A DNA stretch of 62,000 bases from Symbiodinium natans (lineage: Eukaryota; Sar; Dinophyceae; Suessiales; Symbiodiniaceae). The notes beneath the pieces are model-generated. The model was not told where the DNA came from. It did not search any database and worked only from the letters and a program-made list of their open reading frames with translations. Numbering within the stretch: the stretch's first letter is position 1; every line of letters begins with the position of its first letter. Shown one piece after another: positions 11,831 through 21,394 of the stretch. The stretch spans positions 1 through 62,000 of the forward strand of contig CAJNDS010000426.1 in the NCBI GenBank assembly GCA_905221605.1. Direction: 5' to 3'. Made by a program: the position numbers and the translations under genes.

Positions 11831-12059
11831 GGTCGTGGTGGACAGCCCGACGTGTCCGGAATGCGAGCTACAGCTGGGCTGAATTCAACGGTCAACCTTG
11901 CAACGGTTCTTCAATCAACTCTCTGTGCTTTGATCCACATCAATCATGTCTGTTTCATCTGTTCTACATTCTTTCCTGAGCACACAATTTTCTGGGGACT
12001 GAAACCATTCTTGGCCATCATTCTTTGCTGTCAGCTTTCCAGGTTAGTTTAACCGAAAC

Positions 12060-12236
12060 TCGAAGATGGAAGTTGGAGTTAATCGAAATATCGAATTTTT
12101 TGTTTGGAGTTTTTGTTAAACCCAACTCCAACCTGGGTTGAGTTCAAGTTCACTCCAATCCAAACTTGACGTTCGAGTTGGGGTTCACCTTAACCTTAAC
12201 CTGGGCTGGGGTTGGCCCCCCCCCCCCCCCCCTTCG
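12060..12236. repeat. GTTGG/CCAAC-rich low-complexity tract ending in a C-run
   Basis: Alternating GGAGTTGG, GGGTT and CCAACTCC words on both strands, followed by a C-run of about 17 near 12218-12232. A similar tract lies at 19930-20160 on the other side of the Copia element. Confidence 0.7.
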
Positions 12237-12299
12237 CTTGGAGTCAGACCTAAGGTTGTACCCTTGTATCTCCCTCGTTTCGCGTTTTTGTTTCTAGCT

Positions 12300-12470
12300 A
12301 TCCAGTGTAAAGAATTGATCTCGTCTTCTGGTTTGTTGTTTCTTGTGTTCATAATCAGAGAGTAGAGAATTCATTTAAGTTCCACTCGTTTCTTGTTTTT
12401 TTTCTTGTGTTCATTCTTCGAATAGTCTTGTTTTTTCGCGGAAAGGAAATTTTCATGGATTTAAAAAACT
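12300..12470. repeat. TTTCTTG/AGTAGAGA degenerate tandem repeat
   Basis: Contains GTTTCTTGTGTTCAT, AGTAGAGAATTCATTTAAGT and TTCATTCTTCGAA. The same words in the same orientation make up 19440-19800. Confidence 0.6.
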
Positions 12471-12591
12471 GTTTTTTATCCTGGCTTTTTTTGTAAATCG
12501 GATCTAACGCCTCCGGGCTACAACAATTTTCACAAGTGTGAAAGGTTATGGCCCGAATCAGAGACATTGCTGAAGTGTGATGGTGTAGGTG

Positions 12592-12945
12592 ATGCTAACT
12601 GCTGGCGAATGCTAAAGGGGACATCATCGAGAGAATCATAATTCGAGGAAGCCATCATCAACAAGACATCTCCGACCCGGAACTCAACAGTCAAAAGAAC
12701 TCCCCCCAAGCAACCTGGGTTCAGGACTACAGGGAGGGGAGGTCAAGGACAGGACTAGGGTACCAGGCTATCCCCGGGGTCCAACCCCCGAAAACACCCT
12801 GGCCCTGAATATCCCACCCCACCCAAGAGGCACTTCTCGATTTGTGCGTGCTCATTCTTGAGCCAGATATCGTCCGGATAGTGCGAATGATCCTGCAAGC
12901 GTGTCATCCTTGCGCAGGATACGCTCAAAACTTGGTACACTTCTT
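12592..12945 (+). repeat. Inverted-repeat copy R-left (pairs with 19014-19265)
   Basis: Matches the reverse complement of 19014-19265 nearly base for base over GCTAAAGGGGACATCATCG, AAGCAACCTGGGTTCAGGAC and AGGCACTTCTCGAT. This copy carries about 75 extra bases at 12630-12704 and about 30 at 12842-12872. On the minus strand it is open and would encode a peptide with VYQVLSVSCARMTRLQDHSH, IEKCLLGGVG and FRGLDPGDSLVP; the partner encodes the same peptide on the plus strand. So R is a coding-like repeat unit, probably part of a transposable element. It is not a Copia LTR pair, because LTRs must be direct. Confidence 0.75.
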
Positions 12946-13261
12946 GATAAGTGCACCCTTGCTGCATGCCCACTAACACTCCTCCTTGCTGGAGCATTGC
13001 GCAACAAAGATCTAGCACATACCTTCGGGCATCAAAAGCAGCATATCACATCTACTCTCGCGTAGTACTGGTCAGTGGACGGTCCACACGCGAGTCAACA
13101 GCACCCCTACCTGAGAAACATGGCTACCTCTACTGATTGGCCACCTTCACAAAACTCTCAAAAGCAAGGGATATCGAATTCAGACAAGTACTACACTTCT
13201 TGAAAGATCTCGTACTTGTCACCTTTGGTTGGTACGTAGTGCATGCGTGTCTCGGCTACAG

Positions 13262-14341
13262 TCACTTCTTCAAGAGTCGCAGTCCAAGCCTGCCTTGTCG
13301 CAACTTCTCCTTGGACAACACCTTCGTGAGAGCATCCGCTTCAAGAGTATCCGTGCCCTTATGCTCCAATACGATGTTGAGCACGGCTATCTGGTCCCTG
13401 ACATATGCACACCTCACCGCGAAGTGCCTTGTACGCATGTCTTGTGTAAAAAACCTTTGCCGCGTCAACAAGGTTAGCCCTCCAGAGTTATCGTTCTGCA
13501 ACAAAAGCTCCAACTTGTGACCCACTAGTTCTGAAAGAGTCTCCTGGAATTTGGCTCCATCTTGAACAACTGTGGCGGTCGCTTCCAGCTCTGCTTCCGT
13601 CGCTGACCAAGCAACAAGCGCTTGCCTTTGCGAGCGCCAGCTAATCAAATGGTCTCCCATAAAAATTGCATAACCGGTCCTGCTGCGTGCTCCGCCTGGT
13701 GCGAAACTCGCATCAGCAGTCATCCTCACAACCTGCGACGGGGTCTCTTCATGTTTTGCGCGAAACATCAAGCGAACATCCCAAGTTGCCCTTAGAAAGC
13801 GCCAAATTCCACGCGTCAATCTCACACTCTCCTCAGGATGTGTAGCCACCAAGGTAGCCGCTATCCCAAGGCAAGCCGCCACATCAGGTCTACTGCGCAA
13901 ACTTATCCACATGAGCGTCCCCACCTCCTTCTGAGCGCGAAGTTTGGTTTGCTCAAACGTCTCGTCTCTGGGTGGCGGAGCCAGTAAGCCCTCCTTAGGC
14001 GTAGGTAGGCAGTCACTGCCTTTGAGGTCCAACCATCCGCGCTTTCGCAACTCACATGCCATATACTTGTGCTGATGCAACGCTAGATTGGCTCCATCCA
14101 CCTCGATTTCTACCCCCAAGAAGCGCAACTCAGTCTTTAGCAGTAGCACCATGTCTTCATCAACTTGGATGCCCTGCTCGACCCCAGCGCCCTCCTTGTT
14201 CAAGACTCCTTGCCCCTTTACTGCCCATAGACTCTTCACAAAAGCCATCACCCGTCTGATGATTTCCGCATCCCCAACCACCAAGCCGTCGTCAACATAG
14301 CAACAAAAGGCTCCCAGCGTTTCTCCCTTAGAGTTGGTCAC
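13262..14341 (-). pseudogene. Copia RT C-terminal half and RNase H
   Basis: A 359-residue open segment entered from the MITE insertion site; the first codon (GTG at 14339-14341) is not a true start. The RT active-site box FCCYVDDGLVVGD is at residues 12-24 (about 14270-14308). Then come the connection (LRFLGVEIEVDG) and RNase H with MTADASFAPGG, SRTGYAIFM and the Copia-typical WSATEAELEA near residues 205-255. It ends with ADALTKVLSK and a stop, as Copia polyproteins do. It joins in frame with the upstream segment if the insertion is ignored. Confidence 0.9.
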
Positions 14342-14342
14342 C

Positions 14343-14347
14343 TTCCA
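14343..14347. repeat. Left target-site duplication TTCCA
   Basis: TTCCA directly precedes the left terminus of the 14348-14720 element and is repeated at 14721-14725. Confidence 0.85.
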
Positions 14348-14720
14348 TCATAGTTCGGAAAAGCCCCCCCCCAACAACCCCCCCCGCCAGGCCCCCATCC
14401 TTACTGCGCACGACAGGCCTTTTGCTGATTAAAACGCGCAACGTCGACTGGGCCTTTGTTACCCCTGCGAATTGAAGACTATTCGCCAGCTAATAGCTGC
14501 TATTAGCGGCTTGTTGGCTTGGGGGGGGGGTCGTGTAACCAGGACTGCGTTCGCTAATAGCTGGCGAATAGCAGTCAGCAGTGCTAATAGCTAGCTAATA
14601 GTGCGGAAGGGTCGTGTGGCTATTAGCTGCTATTAGCTGCCCAATAGCCAGCTAACAAAAAACAGACTTTTGTGAAGCCTGGGAGGGGGGGTTCTTGGGG
14701 GGGGTTTTTCCAAACTATGA
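14348..14720. mobile_element. 373-bp MITE-like element with ~45-bp terminal inverted repeats
   Basis: Begins TCATAGTTCGGAAAAGCCCC and ends with the imperfect reverse complement, including C/G homopolymer runs inside the termini. It is bounded by TTCCA direct repeats. The interior is rich in GCTATTAGC/GCTAATAGC words arranged as inverted repeats (for example CGCCAGCTAATAGC against GCTATTAGCTGGCG), so it could fold strongly. There is no ORF of note. It sits inside the Copia RT gene just upstream of the YVDD box. The transposase family that mobilised it is unknown; a 5-bp duplication fits several DNA transposon superfamilies. Confidence 0.88.
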
Positions 14721-14725
14721 TTCCA
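14721..14725. repeat. Right target-site duplication TTCCA
   Basis: Second copy of TTCCA directly after the right terminus of the MITE-like element. Confidence 0.85.
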
Positions 14726-15192
14726 CAGTCCGGCAGCCAAGCTGAACGGCTTCAAGTGTAGAGCGCCATGACGATCACCATCCTGGGCCTCCAGCTTTGC
14801 ATGATCAACCTTATGGTCTCTTTCGCGCTCCCATTCTGTCGGTCCTCGGCGAAGGCCGTAGATCAATCTTCTGGCAATCCACAAGGTTCGAGGGCGCACC
14901 ATACCCAAGTCCTTTCATGACTTTCGGGGGCTCCTGATGTGATTTCCGCGTTAAGAAACGCCGCCTCAACATCCAGACTGCCAAGTGTCCACGTGACATT
15001 GCTCGCTGCCAGAGAAGTAAAACATCTCACGATTTCTGGTGGAATATTAGATGAACTCCAGGGTTCCCCATTATCGTCCACTCCTTGCTCAAAGTTTCCG
15101 CAGGCGCACAAGCGACTTTTTTCAAGCTTCTCCGAGGAACCGTCGATGGGTACACACGACTTTGCTGGGTATAGGCTTTGGCAATGGCGCAT
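14726..15192 (-). pseudogene. Copia RT N-terminal half, frameshifted
   Basis: Minus-strand fragments in different frames read through a Copia RT: SRLCACGNFEQG and TWTLGSLDVEAAFLNAEI (about 14950-15120), then EPPKVMKGLG, then RPRTLWIARRLIYGLRRGP and EWERERDHKV (about 14725-14910). At least two frameshifts are needed. DVEAAFLNA carries the first RT catalytic Asp. Confidence 0.85.
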
Positions 15193-15682
15193 CCGGAGGC
15201 AGCCCCAACTTGGACTTCAGCTCTTCAGGTAGAGCCTCTTCTAGAACTCCATCCATCTTGGCATACTCCTTCTCCAGCGACATTTTCCACGCCTCTCTCT
15301 TTTCCCCATAGAAGCCCTCAAGACCTACAACCTCAGCTTGCGCTGGTGCTATGCTAGCCTCAATCAGCTCTTGTTCCACTCGATTGGCCAACTGTTCCTC
15401 ACCATACGACATCACGGTGTGTCTGTTCTTCTTTGACGAAGTTGAAAAAAGGTTGAAAATCTCCCGCACGCTTTCAGCATCCCTCTTCTTGTCCAGCAGC
15501 TCCGCAAGTCTTTCAGGAATACTCTCCAGGTCTCTCACGTCAACTCCCCGGCGTTCCTCAAGCGTCAACACTTCAGAGGCAGGGGCGCATCCCACGCAAC
15601 TTTGCCGCGTGTAGAGACCCATATCGACTTCTCTGAGCGCGGATGTGGCCACTCTCCATCTTTCACTCACACGATTCAGCAA
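15122..15682 (-). pseudogene. Copia integrase-RT linker region
   Basis: A 186-residue open segment on the minus strand with WKMSLEKEYAKM, EEALPEELKSKLGL and PIPSKVVCTHR. This is the acidic linker plus the start of the RT (normally followed by KxRLVACGN). The frame is lost at about 15122 and resumes in another frame with KSRLCACGNFEQG. Confidence 0.75.
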
Positions 15683-15841
15683 GATAGGTCGCCTTACCCT
15701 TCCACTAGCACCTTTGAACCATTTACGGTATGCTCAGTGAGGCCCATAAAGATTCTGCGTTCTGTCCTGTTGGTTAGATCTGGAAGTAGAGGTGGTTCGA
15801 TGTACAGTTTTGGATACGGTCATGGTGCATAGTGCAAAACT

Positions 15842-16240
15842 TCAACGGATACGTGCTTTGAACATCCCAATTCCAAAGGATCTTCCTGTGCCCAAGCAGA
15901 AACGTCGCTGTAGAACTCTTGAGAGCGTCAATTGTGCCTCCACCCTACCATTGCTGGCATGTGAGTAGCGGCACAGAAAAAGTCCTGAAGTGATTGAAAG
16001 GCTTTTCAAAGCGTCCTGCGTCAACTTGGCCACGAACTCTTTGCTCTGATCCGAATGTATGCAAAACGTCACTTGTTCACCTCCAGTCATAGAGAACAAC
16101 TGGTACAAGATATCCCGCACAGCATCTGCTGCCGTTTTTCGCCTTCTTATTCGGCACAGATCGGACAAAAGACAAATTCTGCGGACCTTTCAGTGTACAC
16201 ACGCCACAACAGCAAACTTGTTTCCAGCGCCAGGCGTCGC
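15842..16240 (-). pseudogene. Copia integrase core (fragment)
   Basis: Minus-strand NKFAVVACVH, then AADAVRDILYQLFSMTGG, HSDQSKEF (second catalytic Asp) and SNGRVEAQL (Glu), with 36 residues between Asp and Glu, close to the DD35E spacing. It is interrupted upstream by telomere-like DNA and by a frame change around 16168. Confidence 0.8.
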
Positions 16241-16315
16241 GTTTAACCCCTTAACCCCATAAAACCCAAAAACCCTAAGCCTAAACCTTAAAACCCTAAA
16301 CCCAACTCTAAAACT
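16241..16315 (+). repeat. Degenerate telomere-like repeats (CCCTAAA-type) within Copia integrase
   Basis: About 75 bp of CCTTAACCCC, CCCTAAGCCTAAACC and AACCCTAAACCC words. They lie between two stretches of minus-strand integrase coding sequence (DVVKLDMQKRAQ on the 5' side, NKFAVVACVH on the 3' side). Confidence 0.8.
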
Positions 16316-16950
16316 GACCTGTGCTCGTTTCTGCATGTCGAGTTTGACGACATCTGAGCACCTACTGATCACACCAGAACAGAACAGCTTCCTCTTCCTT
16401 TGGCACGCTCTGTTTTTGTCATTCTGATGGACCTTTCCTCTCACTTGCAGAATCATTTCTCGAGAGTTGACATTGGCAATTTGTTGTTTCGTAAAGGACA
16501 GTAAGAAGGCGTTGAAGCTTCTCAAGATCAAGCGAACCGTGCAAGTGCGGAAATCGAATTCCAACCAATCCAAACCGGACGCGGAGTTTGGCTGCAGGCA
16601 CAGCTCTCACCTTGGATCTCTCAGTTCCACATGACGCCCCATGCACGGGTACTCTATCTATCACGCTTGGGACCATGAAAATTTACCTCCAATCTCCACG
16701 ATCCTCACAACCCGGAAACCATTAACAGCCAAGACCACGCTTATCGGAATGGACTTTTTTCTGCAGATGTAAGTCTGGAAAGGTCTGACAATTTCATTGG
16801 CTCCAGAATCTACCAGAACCCTTTCCACACTGTCCTCTGCTTGGAGATGTTGGAAGGTGCTTTTCTTGAGCTGAGGAACTACGAGTTGTTTGCTCACTGG
16901 TGGCTTGCTGGAAGACGCGCTTGGCCTCTGGGAAAAATCCAGGGCTTCTT
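16316..16950 (-). pseudogene. Copia protease and integrase N-terminal region
   Basis: The minus strand encodes VLVDSGANEIVRPF (retroviral-type aspartic protease motif, about 16765-16815) and LAVNGFRVVRI, preceded by a basic stretch (PPVSKQLVVPQLKKS). After a frame change it reads LILRSFNAFLLSF, RGKVHQNDKNRACQRKRKLF and DVVKLDMQKRAQ, the integrase zinc-binding/early core region. Frameshifted, not functional. Confidence 0.75.
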
Positions 16951-16959
16951 CTCTTTTAT

Positions 16960-17345
16960 CATATTACTTTTATTTGTGACACAAAACACCACAACACTGG
17001 TAAAATTTTCCAATACAATTTCAAAGTTTGTGTTTTGTTATCAATGATAAATTTAATCTTTGGCTTCAATATTCATTTTACAATTATATTCAATAAAATA
17101 ATATCTTAATCTTGAATGTCACATCCCAGAATAAAATAGAATTAATGAAAAAGTAGATGAACAATCATCAGTTCATGGAAAATGTAAATATGATGGTACA
17201 AATAAGCATAAGTGTTTTCATTGTGGATCATACGATCATGATAATGTAAAAAGTGATGAATGTCCACGATGGACGGGTTTTGCATTATTAACATTACTTT
17301 TTAATGATTATTTTATACGTAATAAAAAGATTGGTGGTGAATATA
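16960..17345 (+). other. AT-rich block with a Cys/His-rich peptide
   Basis: About 385 bp distinctly AT-richer than its surroundings, with abrupt edges against the Copia protease side and GC-richer DNA after 17345. From about 17135 the plus strand is open and encodes KCKYDGTNKHKCFHCGSYDH followed by DNVKSDECPRW, a CX2CX4HX7C pattern resembling a retroviral-type zinc knuckle, then an AT-coded tail to about 17430. Codon choice (AAT, AAA, TTT, ATA) is unlike every other coding piece here. It could be transferred DNA, an AT-rich retroelement gag fragment, or chance. No family is assigned. Confidence 0.45.
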
Positions 17346-19010
17346 TCACAGAACATGGTGGAAGGAGAACGAAGAGGACTCATCTCCTCCTGAAGCCTGC
17401 TTTGCTGAGCGACCGTAGAAGGTCCAAGTGATGGCGGCGGTTGGTAGCCTTGGATAGTTTAGGCACTAGCTTTGGCCTGCTCTCTGCAGGGTACGGTGCA
17501 TTCCAGGGTTACGACAGGCGCCGTTTCCCACTCTAACAGTGCCAAGAATTGCTCTTGTCCACTATCGCGATCCATCACCCACACCACACAGCCTTATCTC
17601 GCGACGCCAGGCGTAAGAACTCACTCCTGTTCGACATTAACATGTGCAGCTAAAGACATGTCGACAGGCAAACTGCGATCGCGCACCCGGCACTCGAAGG
17701 TTTTGATGGAGTTCCCGACCATTTCTAGCGCAGGAACAGCCTGACGGCATCATGACATGCACATGCTCTCAAAGATCACAACACAACTGAACCTGATTGA
17801 CCTTCACAGGCCTCTTTACTTTGCACGTCCAATGCCAGTTCGTGATCCTATCGAGACACCAGGCAAACGCAAATGGAATCCAGGAGTGAACATATCATGC
17901 TCGTTGACATTCGCGAAATGCAGCAAATCATGCATCTCGATGTGCCGTCCTGCACGCTCAGCTTGGTGCATGATTCCTTTCGCAACATGAACCTTTGCAG
18001 GAACGTCGCTTCTGTGATTCCCTGAAACTGGTACTGAAACCCTGCACTTGGACCGCCACACACCATTCAGCCCTTCGCAATAGCACAGCTCAACGCAGCA
18101 TGCCACCATGTTGATGCACAATCTAGGCACAATATTGCACAATAATCGCTCAGGCCGAAACATGGAAAGCATTGCATGCCAACATCCACGACCAAAGCAC
18201 ACCGGAGAAGCACGTGAGCCAACAGCTATCCGTCAAAATGTGCACTTTACACGCACAAATACATATGTGTCGCGTTTGCCAATTTTTCTATGTGGAAATA
18301 AACGGTTTCTTCCTGGAAACTTATTTCCCCCAATGCAAAGCCAGCAGAAAGCCACTCTTGACCGAGCAAAAATTGTTGACTGCTGTTTTGGCTAAAAAAG
18401 AACATATGTTTTGAAAACAACATCAACAACCATTCAGCAGTCTGGCATGCGCTGTGGTTTCTTGTAATGTCACCTGAGGAGTTCCTGCAGTGGCAACACA
18501 ATTCGTCATGGATCTGCACTCGGGCGTGCGATCAGTTCCGAAGGGTAAATGGTCCAACTGCCCTTGTCGGCATCTGGCATGGAAAGGCTATCCTGAAGCA
18601 ATCTCGAATGTGGAGAACCGCCGGGTGTTGGGTGATGCATAAGGATGCAGAGACCATCGAGAGATTTTGATGGGCTGGTAGCAACTGCAAACACGTCGTC
18701 CAAGTTCGTGCCAAATCAAACTTCCGCAAGATTTCCAGAAGCTCTTTAAAGAATTTGCTCCAAACTCCAAAAGCAAGAGTGGACAACTCCAAACTTGTTG
18801 CGCGCTTCACCGGTTGTCTGATGGATGCGGACAGTACCTTGATCAGCATGACTTCCAAACGAGTCTTATATTCTTTTTCTTCTGGTGGGATGCTTGGAAC
18901 ATCCTCTTCCACCGCTACTCTGGCGCTGTTGATAGCGATTCCAGGCCTTCTTCATCTGTCGTCCAAAGAAAGCACCAAAGAAAGAAGCCACCACAGCTGC
19001 AATTGCTCAA
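17346..19010. other. No recognisable gene
   Basis: Several open frames of 60-130 codons occur on both strands (for example minus 17816-18202 and minus 18532-18912), without family resemblance. The minus frame at 18532-18912 (SLELSTLAFGVWSKFFKELL) reads like protein and lies next to repeat R-right, so it may be a decayed transposon gene. Confidence 0.4.
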
Positions 19011-19013
19011 GAA

Positions 19014-19265
19014 GTGTACCAAGTTTTGAGCGTATCCTGCGCAAGGATGACACGCTTACAGGATCATTCGCACTATCTGGACAATATCGAGAAGTGCCTC
19101 TTGGGTGGGGTGGGAAATTCAGGGTGTTTTCGGGGATTGGACCCCGGCGATAGCCTGGTACCCCAGTCCTATCCTTGACCTCCCCTCCCTGCAGTCCTGA
19201 ACCCAGGTTGCTTGGGGAAGTTCGGACGATGATGTCCCCTTTAGCATTTGCCAAGCAGTTGGCAT
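19014..19265 (-). repeat. Inverted-repeat copy R-right (pairs with 12592-12945)
   Basis: Reverse complement of R-left apart from two segments missing here and scattered substitutions. Encodes VYQVLSVSCARMTRLQDHSH and FRGLDPGDSLVP on the plus strand. Confidence 0.75.
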
Positions 19266-19439
19266 TATAAGATCTTGCATAGTCTGCAGCATCTGGCCAA
19301 TGTTTTGGAGGCCTACAAGATTTGGACACCCTAAGGCAGGGCATGGCTACGTTGGCACAAAAGAGAATGGAAGCTGGACAGTGAAAGATGCTTAAAGATT
19401 GCCCGGTCCTGTCCTGAAGCTGAACTCTGACGAACCTTG

Positions 19440-19800
19440 GAAAAGATTGAGTAGAGAGAAACTAGAGAAGTAAAGTGGAAAAGTCGAGAATTCTTCTAAG
19501 GTATTTCTTGTGTTCAGAGAAGTAGAGAATCAGTCTAAATTCCATGTTTCTAGGTTTTTGTATTTATACTCAAGAATAAGAAATTTTATCCCTTCGTTTC
19601 TTGTTTTTTTCTTTGTGCCCATTATGCAAGAACATCATCGTTTTTGTTTTTGTTTCTTGTATTTATGTTCGAAAAGCAGAGACTAGGTAGAGAAATTCTT
19701 CGAAAATTATAGTAGAGATTTTTCATTTAAATTCCATCCCTCTCGTTTCTGTTTCTTGTGCTTATTTTTCGAAAATCATTGGAGAAGTTCTTCGATTTTG
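19440..19800. repeat. Degenerate tandem repeat of about 100-bp units
   Basis: Repeated words AGTAGAGA, TTTAAATTCCAT, CTCGTTTCTTG, TTTTTCGAAAA. Same word set and orientation as 12300-12470. Confidence 0.6.
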
Positions 19801-19813
19801 AATTCCACCTCTG

Positions 19814-19858
19814 TCGGGGGGGGGTTGGGGGCGGAACGCAGCCCCCCCCCCCCCAATT
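19814..19858. repeat. G-run/C-run hairpin
   Basis: A run of ten Gs, TT and GGGGGC, an 8-base loop, then a C-run of about 13: a strong potential hairpin or G-quadruplex. Confidence 0.7.
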
Positions 19859-19929
19859 TGCTGTTGTTGCCAGCCCACCCCTCTCGAAAAGAATGGAAAA
19901 GCTGAAGAACGGAGTGAGGAAAGGGAAGG

Positions 19930-20160
19930 AGGTTAGGAGGTGTGGTTGGGGTTGGAGTTGACCCAACCCTAACTCCAACCCTTGACCCAGCTTACGGTTA
20001 GGGTCAATCCAACCCAAACGAGTTGGGGTTCAGGCTGTCCTAACCTGCTACCTGGAGGCTTTTTGTTTACCTGAACCCGAACTCAGGTTGGGGTTCGCGT
20101 CGACCCGAGGTTGCATATAACCTGAGTTGAACCTTAACCCTCAACCCCAGCACGCGGGGT
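19930..20160. repeat. GTTGG/CCAAC-rich low-complexity tract
   Basis: GGTTGGGGTTGGAGTTG and complementary CCCAACCCTAACTCCAACC words on both strands; counterpart of 12060-12236. Confidence 0.7.
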
Positions 20161-21209
20161 CTGCTCAGATCGGCAGCTTTCTTTGTTTTTTTTTGTGTTT
20201 TTCTTCGATGTGCCCTTTGGTAGTGGCCCATACTGTAGTCGATGCCCCAAACAGCAAGGCCATGCAGCCGGCTCAAGATGAGGCACAGATGGAGTCCAAA
20301 AGCCACTGGAAAGAGGAAAGTTGCAGAAAGATAGCAGCAGAAGACATAACGAAAAAACGACCTTGGAAGAGCTTGGAAGCTTCCTCTGATAGTTGTAGAG
20401 AGTTTGCAATCAAAGCCAGTGCCCGAAGTTGCAAGTCCTTCAATTGCTTGCTGCAATGATTAGTGAGCCAACGGGTTTGTCTTCGGCCACACTTGATAAC
20501 AGATAAAACATCGCTCAAATCCGCCAGTTCCAACGTTGAAGACCGACGTTGGGACCAAGGTTTTCAGTAAACACGGGGGTTCAACGCATGGTTTTCACCC
20601 CTCCAATACCACTGGCGCACTGGCGACAAAGAGCGCCATGCCTTCGCCGGAAGCGGCGGTGCTGGGAGATGGAAGCAGTGCAGATGAAGATACAGGTCTC
20701 TTGGGGTCTGAAGCCCAGGCAGGGCAAGAAGCTTGCAAGTTGTCCAAACAGTTTTATTGTTTCACATGTTGCGTGGGTTGTTTACAATGCTGTGGTTGTT
20801 GAGTTTTTGGGTGGTTGACATTATGACCCTTCGAAAAAGGGTGATGTCTCTCAGATTGAAGACAATTCGAGACATCGCCTTTCTCTTGTTAGATTCCATG
20901 ACTTTTGAAGCTAAATGAGCTGTCAGCACATCTAAGAATTATGGCTGTTTGGATTCACGAGCTAATGGCTCTTCGAACCAAAGGTTGAGACAGTGGTATC
21001 GACATGGCCGTGGGTCAAACCGCCTAATGTACAACACTTAACCCTTGAAGATAGACTCAGATGACATGTCAGTAGGGTGGCCACACGCCAGTTGCCAGAA
21101 AGGTACCCTTCTTAGGTCGCTTTCCCCTCTTTGGCCTATCCAGGATCTTTAGATCAGCAAAGTCACTATTTTATTCGGAAATACCATGGTTTCCTGTCCT
21201 TATTCTTGG
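20161..21209. other. Intergenic region before the glycosyltransferase gene
   Basis: Open frames of up to 129 codons on both strands, none of a known family. The plus frame 20536-20802 ends in a Cys-rich run (YCFTCCVGCLQCCGC), but nothing else supports it. Confidence 0.35.
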
Positions 21210-21269
21210 AGTTTTCTAGAAGTTTCCGGTGCTTGTGGTAGTTTTCTAGAATTCTCCGGTGTTGTGGGG
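21210..21269 (+). repeat. 30-bp tandem duplication upstream of exon 1
   Basis: Two adjacent 30-bp units both beginning AGTTTTCTAGAA and containing TCCGGTG, differing at a few positions. The array ends 42 bp before the first ATG of the glycosyltransferase gene, so it could be promoter or 5' UTR sequence. Confidence 0.7.
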
Positions 21270-21311
21270 TGTCCCTCGTTGATTTTGACCCCAATCCCCA
21301 CAGCGAGCAAC

Positions 21312-21394
21312 ATGCACCAGGAAGGAGCGGCTTCCCGTCATGCCAAGCCGGCTGAGAGTGATGATGAGCTGAGTTTTGCTTCGTGGCCCGGCGG
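21312..21394 (+). CDS. Glycosyltransferase exon 1 (cytosolic N-terminus)
   Basis: ATG at 21312; encodes MHQEGAASRH to FASWPGG. Donor GT at 21395. Two leftover bases join to exon 2 to give GG|TCGRWSLYTLA. Confidence 0.65.

Larger units (their letters stand above)
13262..16960 (-). mobile_element. Decayed Ty1/Copia-type retrotransposon body
   Basis: Minus-strand domains in Copia order (protease, integrase, RT, RNase H) spread over 3.7 kb with several frame changes, one MITE-like insertion (14348-14720) and telomere-like sequence (16241-16315). A gag is not recognised: the coding trace ends at about 16960, where AT-rich DNA starts. No direct LTRs were found. Non-autonomous as it stands. Confidence 0.85.

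Noticed and set aside
12592-19265. R-left and R-right as Copia LTRs
   Set aside because: They are inverted relative to each other; LTRs are direct repeats.
20067-20459. Overlapping 110-129 codon frames on opposite strands
   Set aside because: Neither shows a recognisable domain, and both begin in the low-complexity GTTGG tract.
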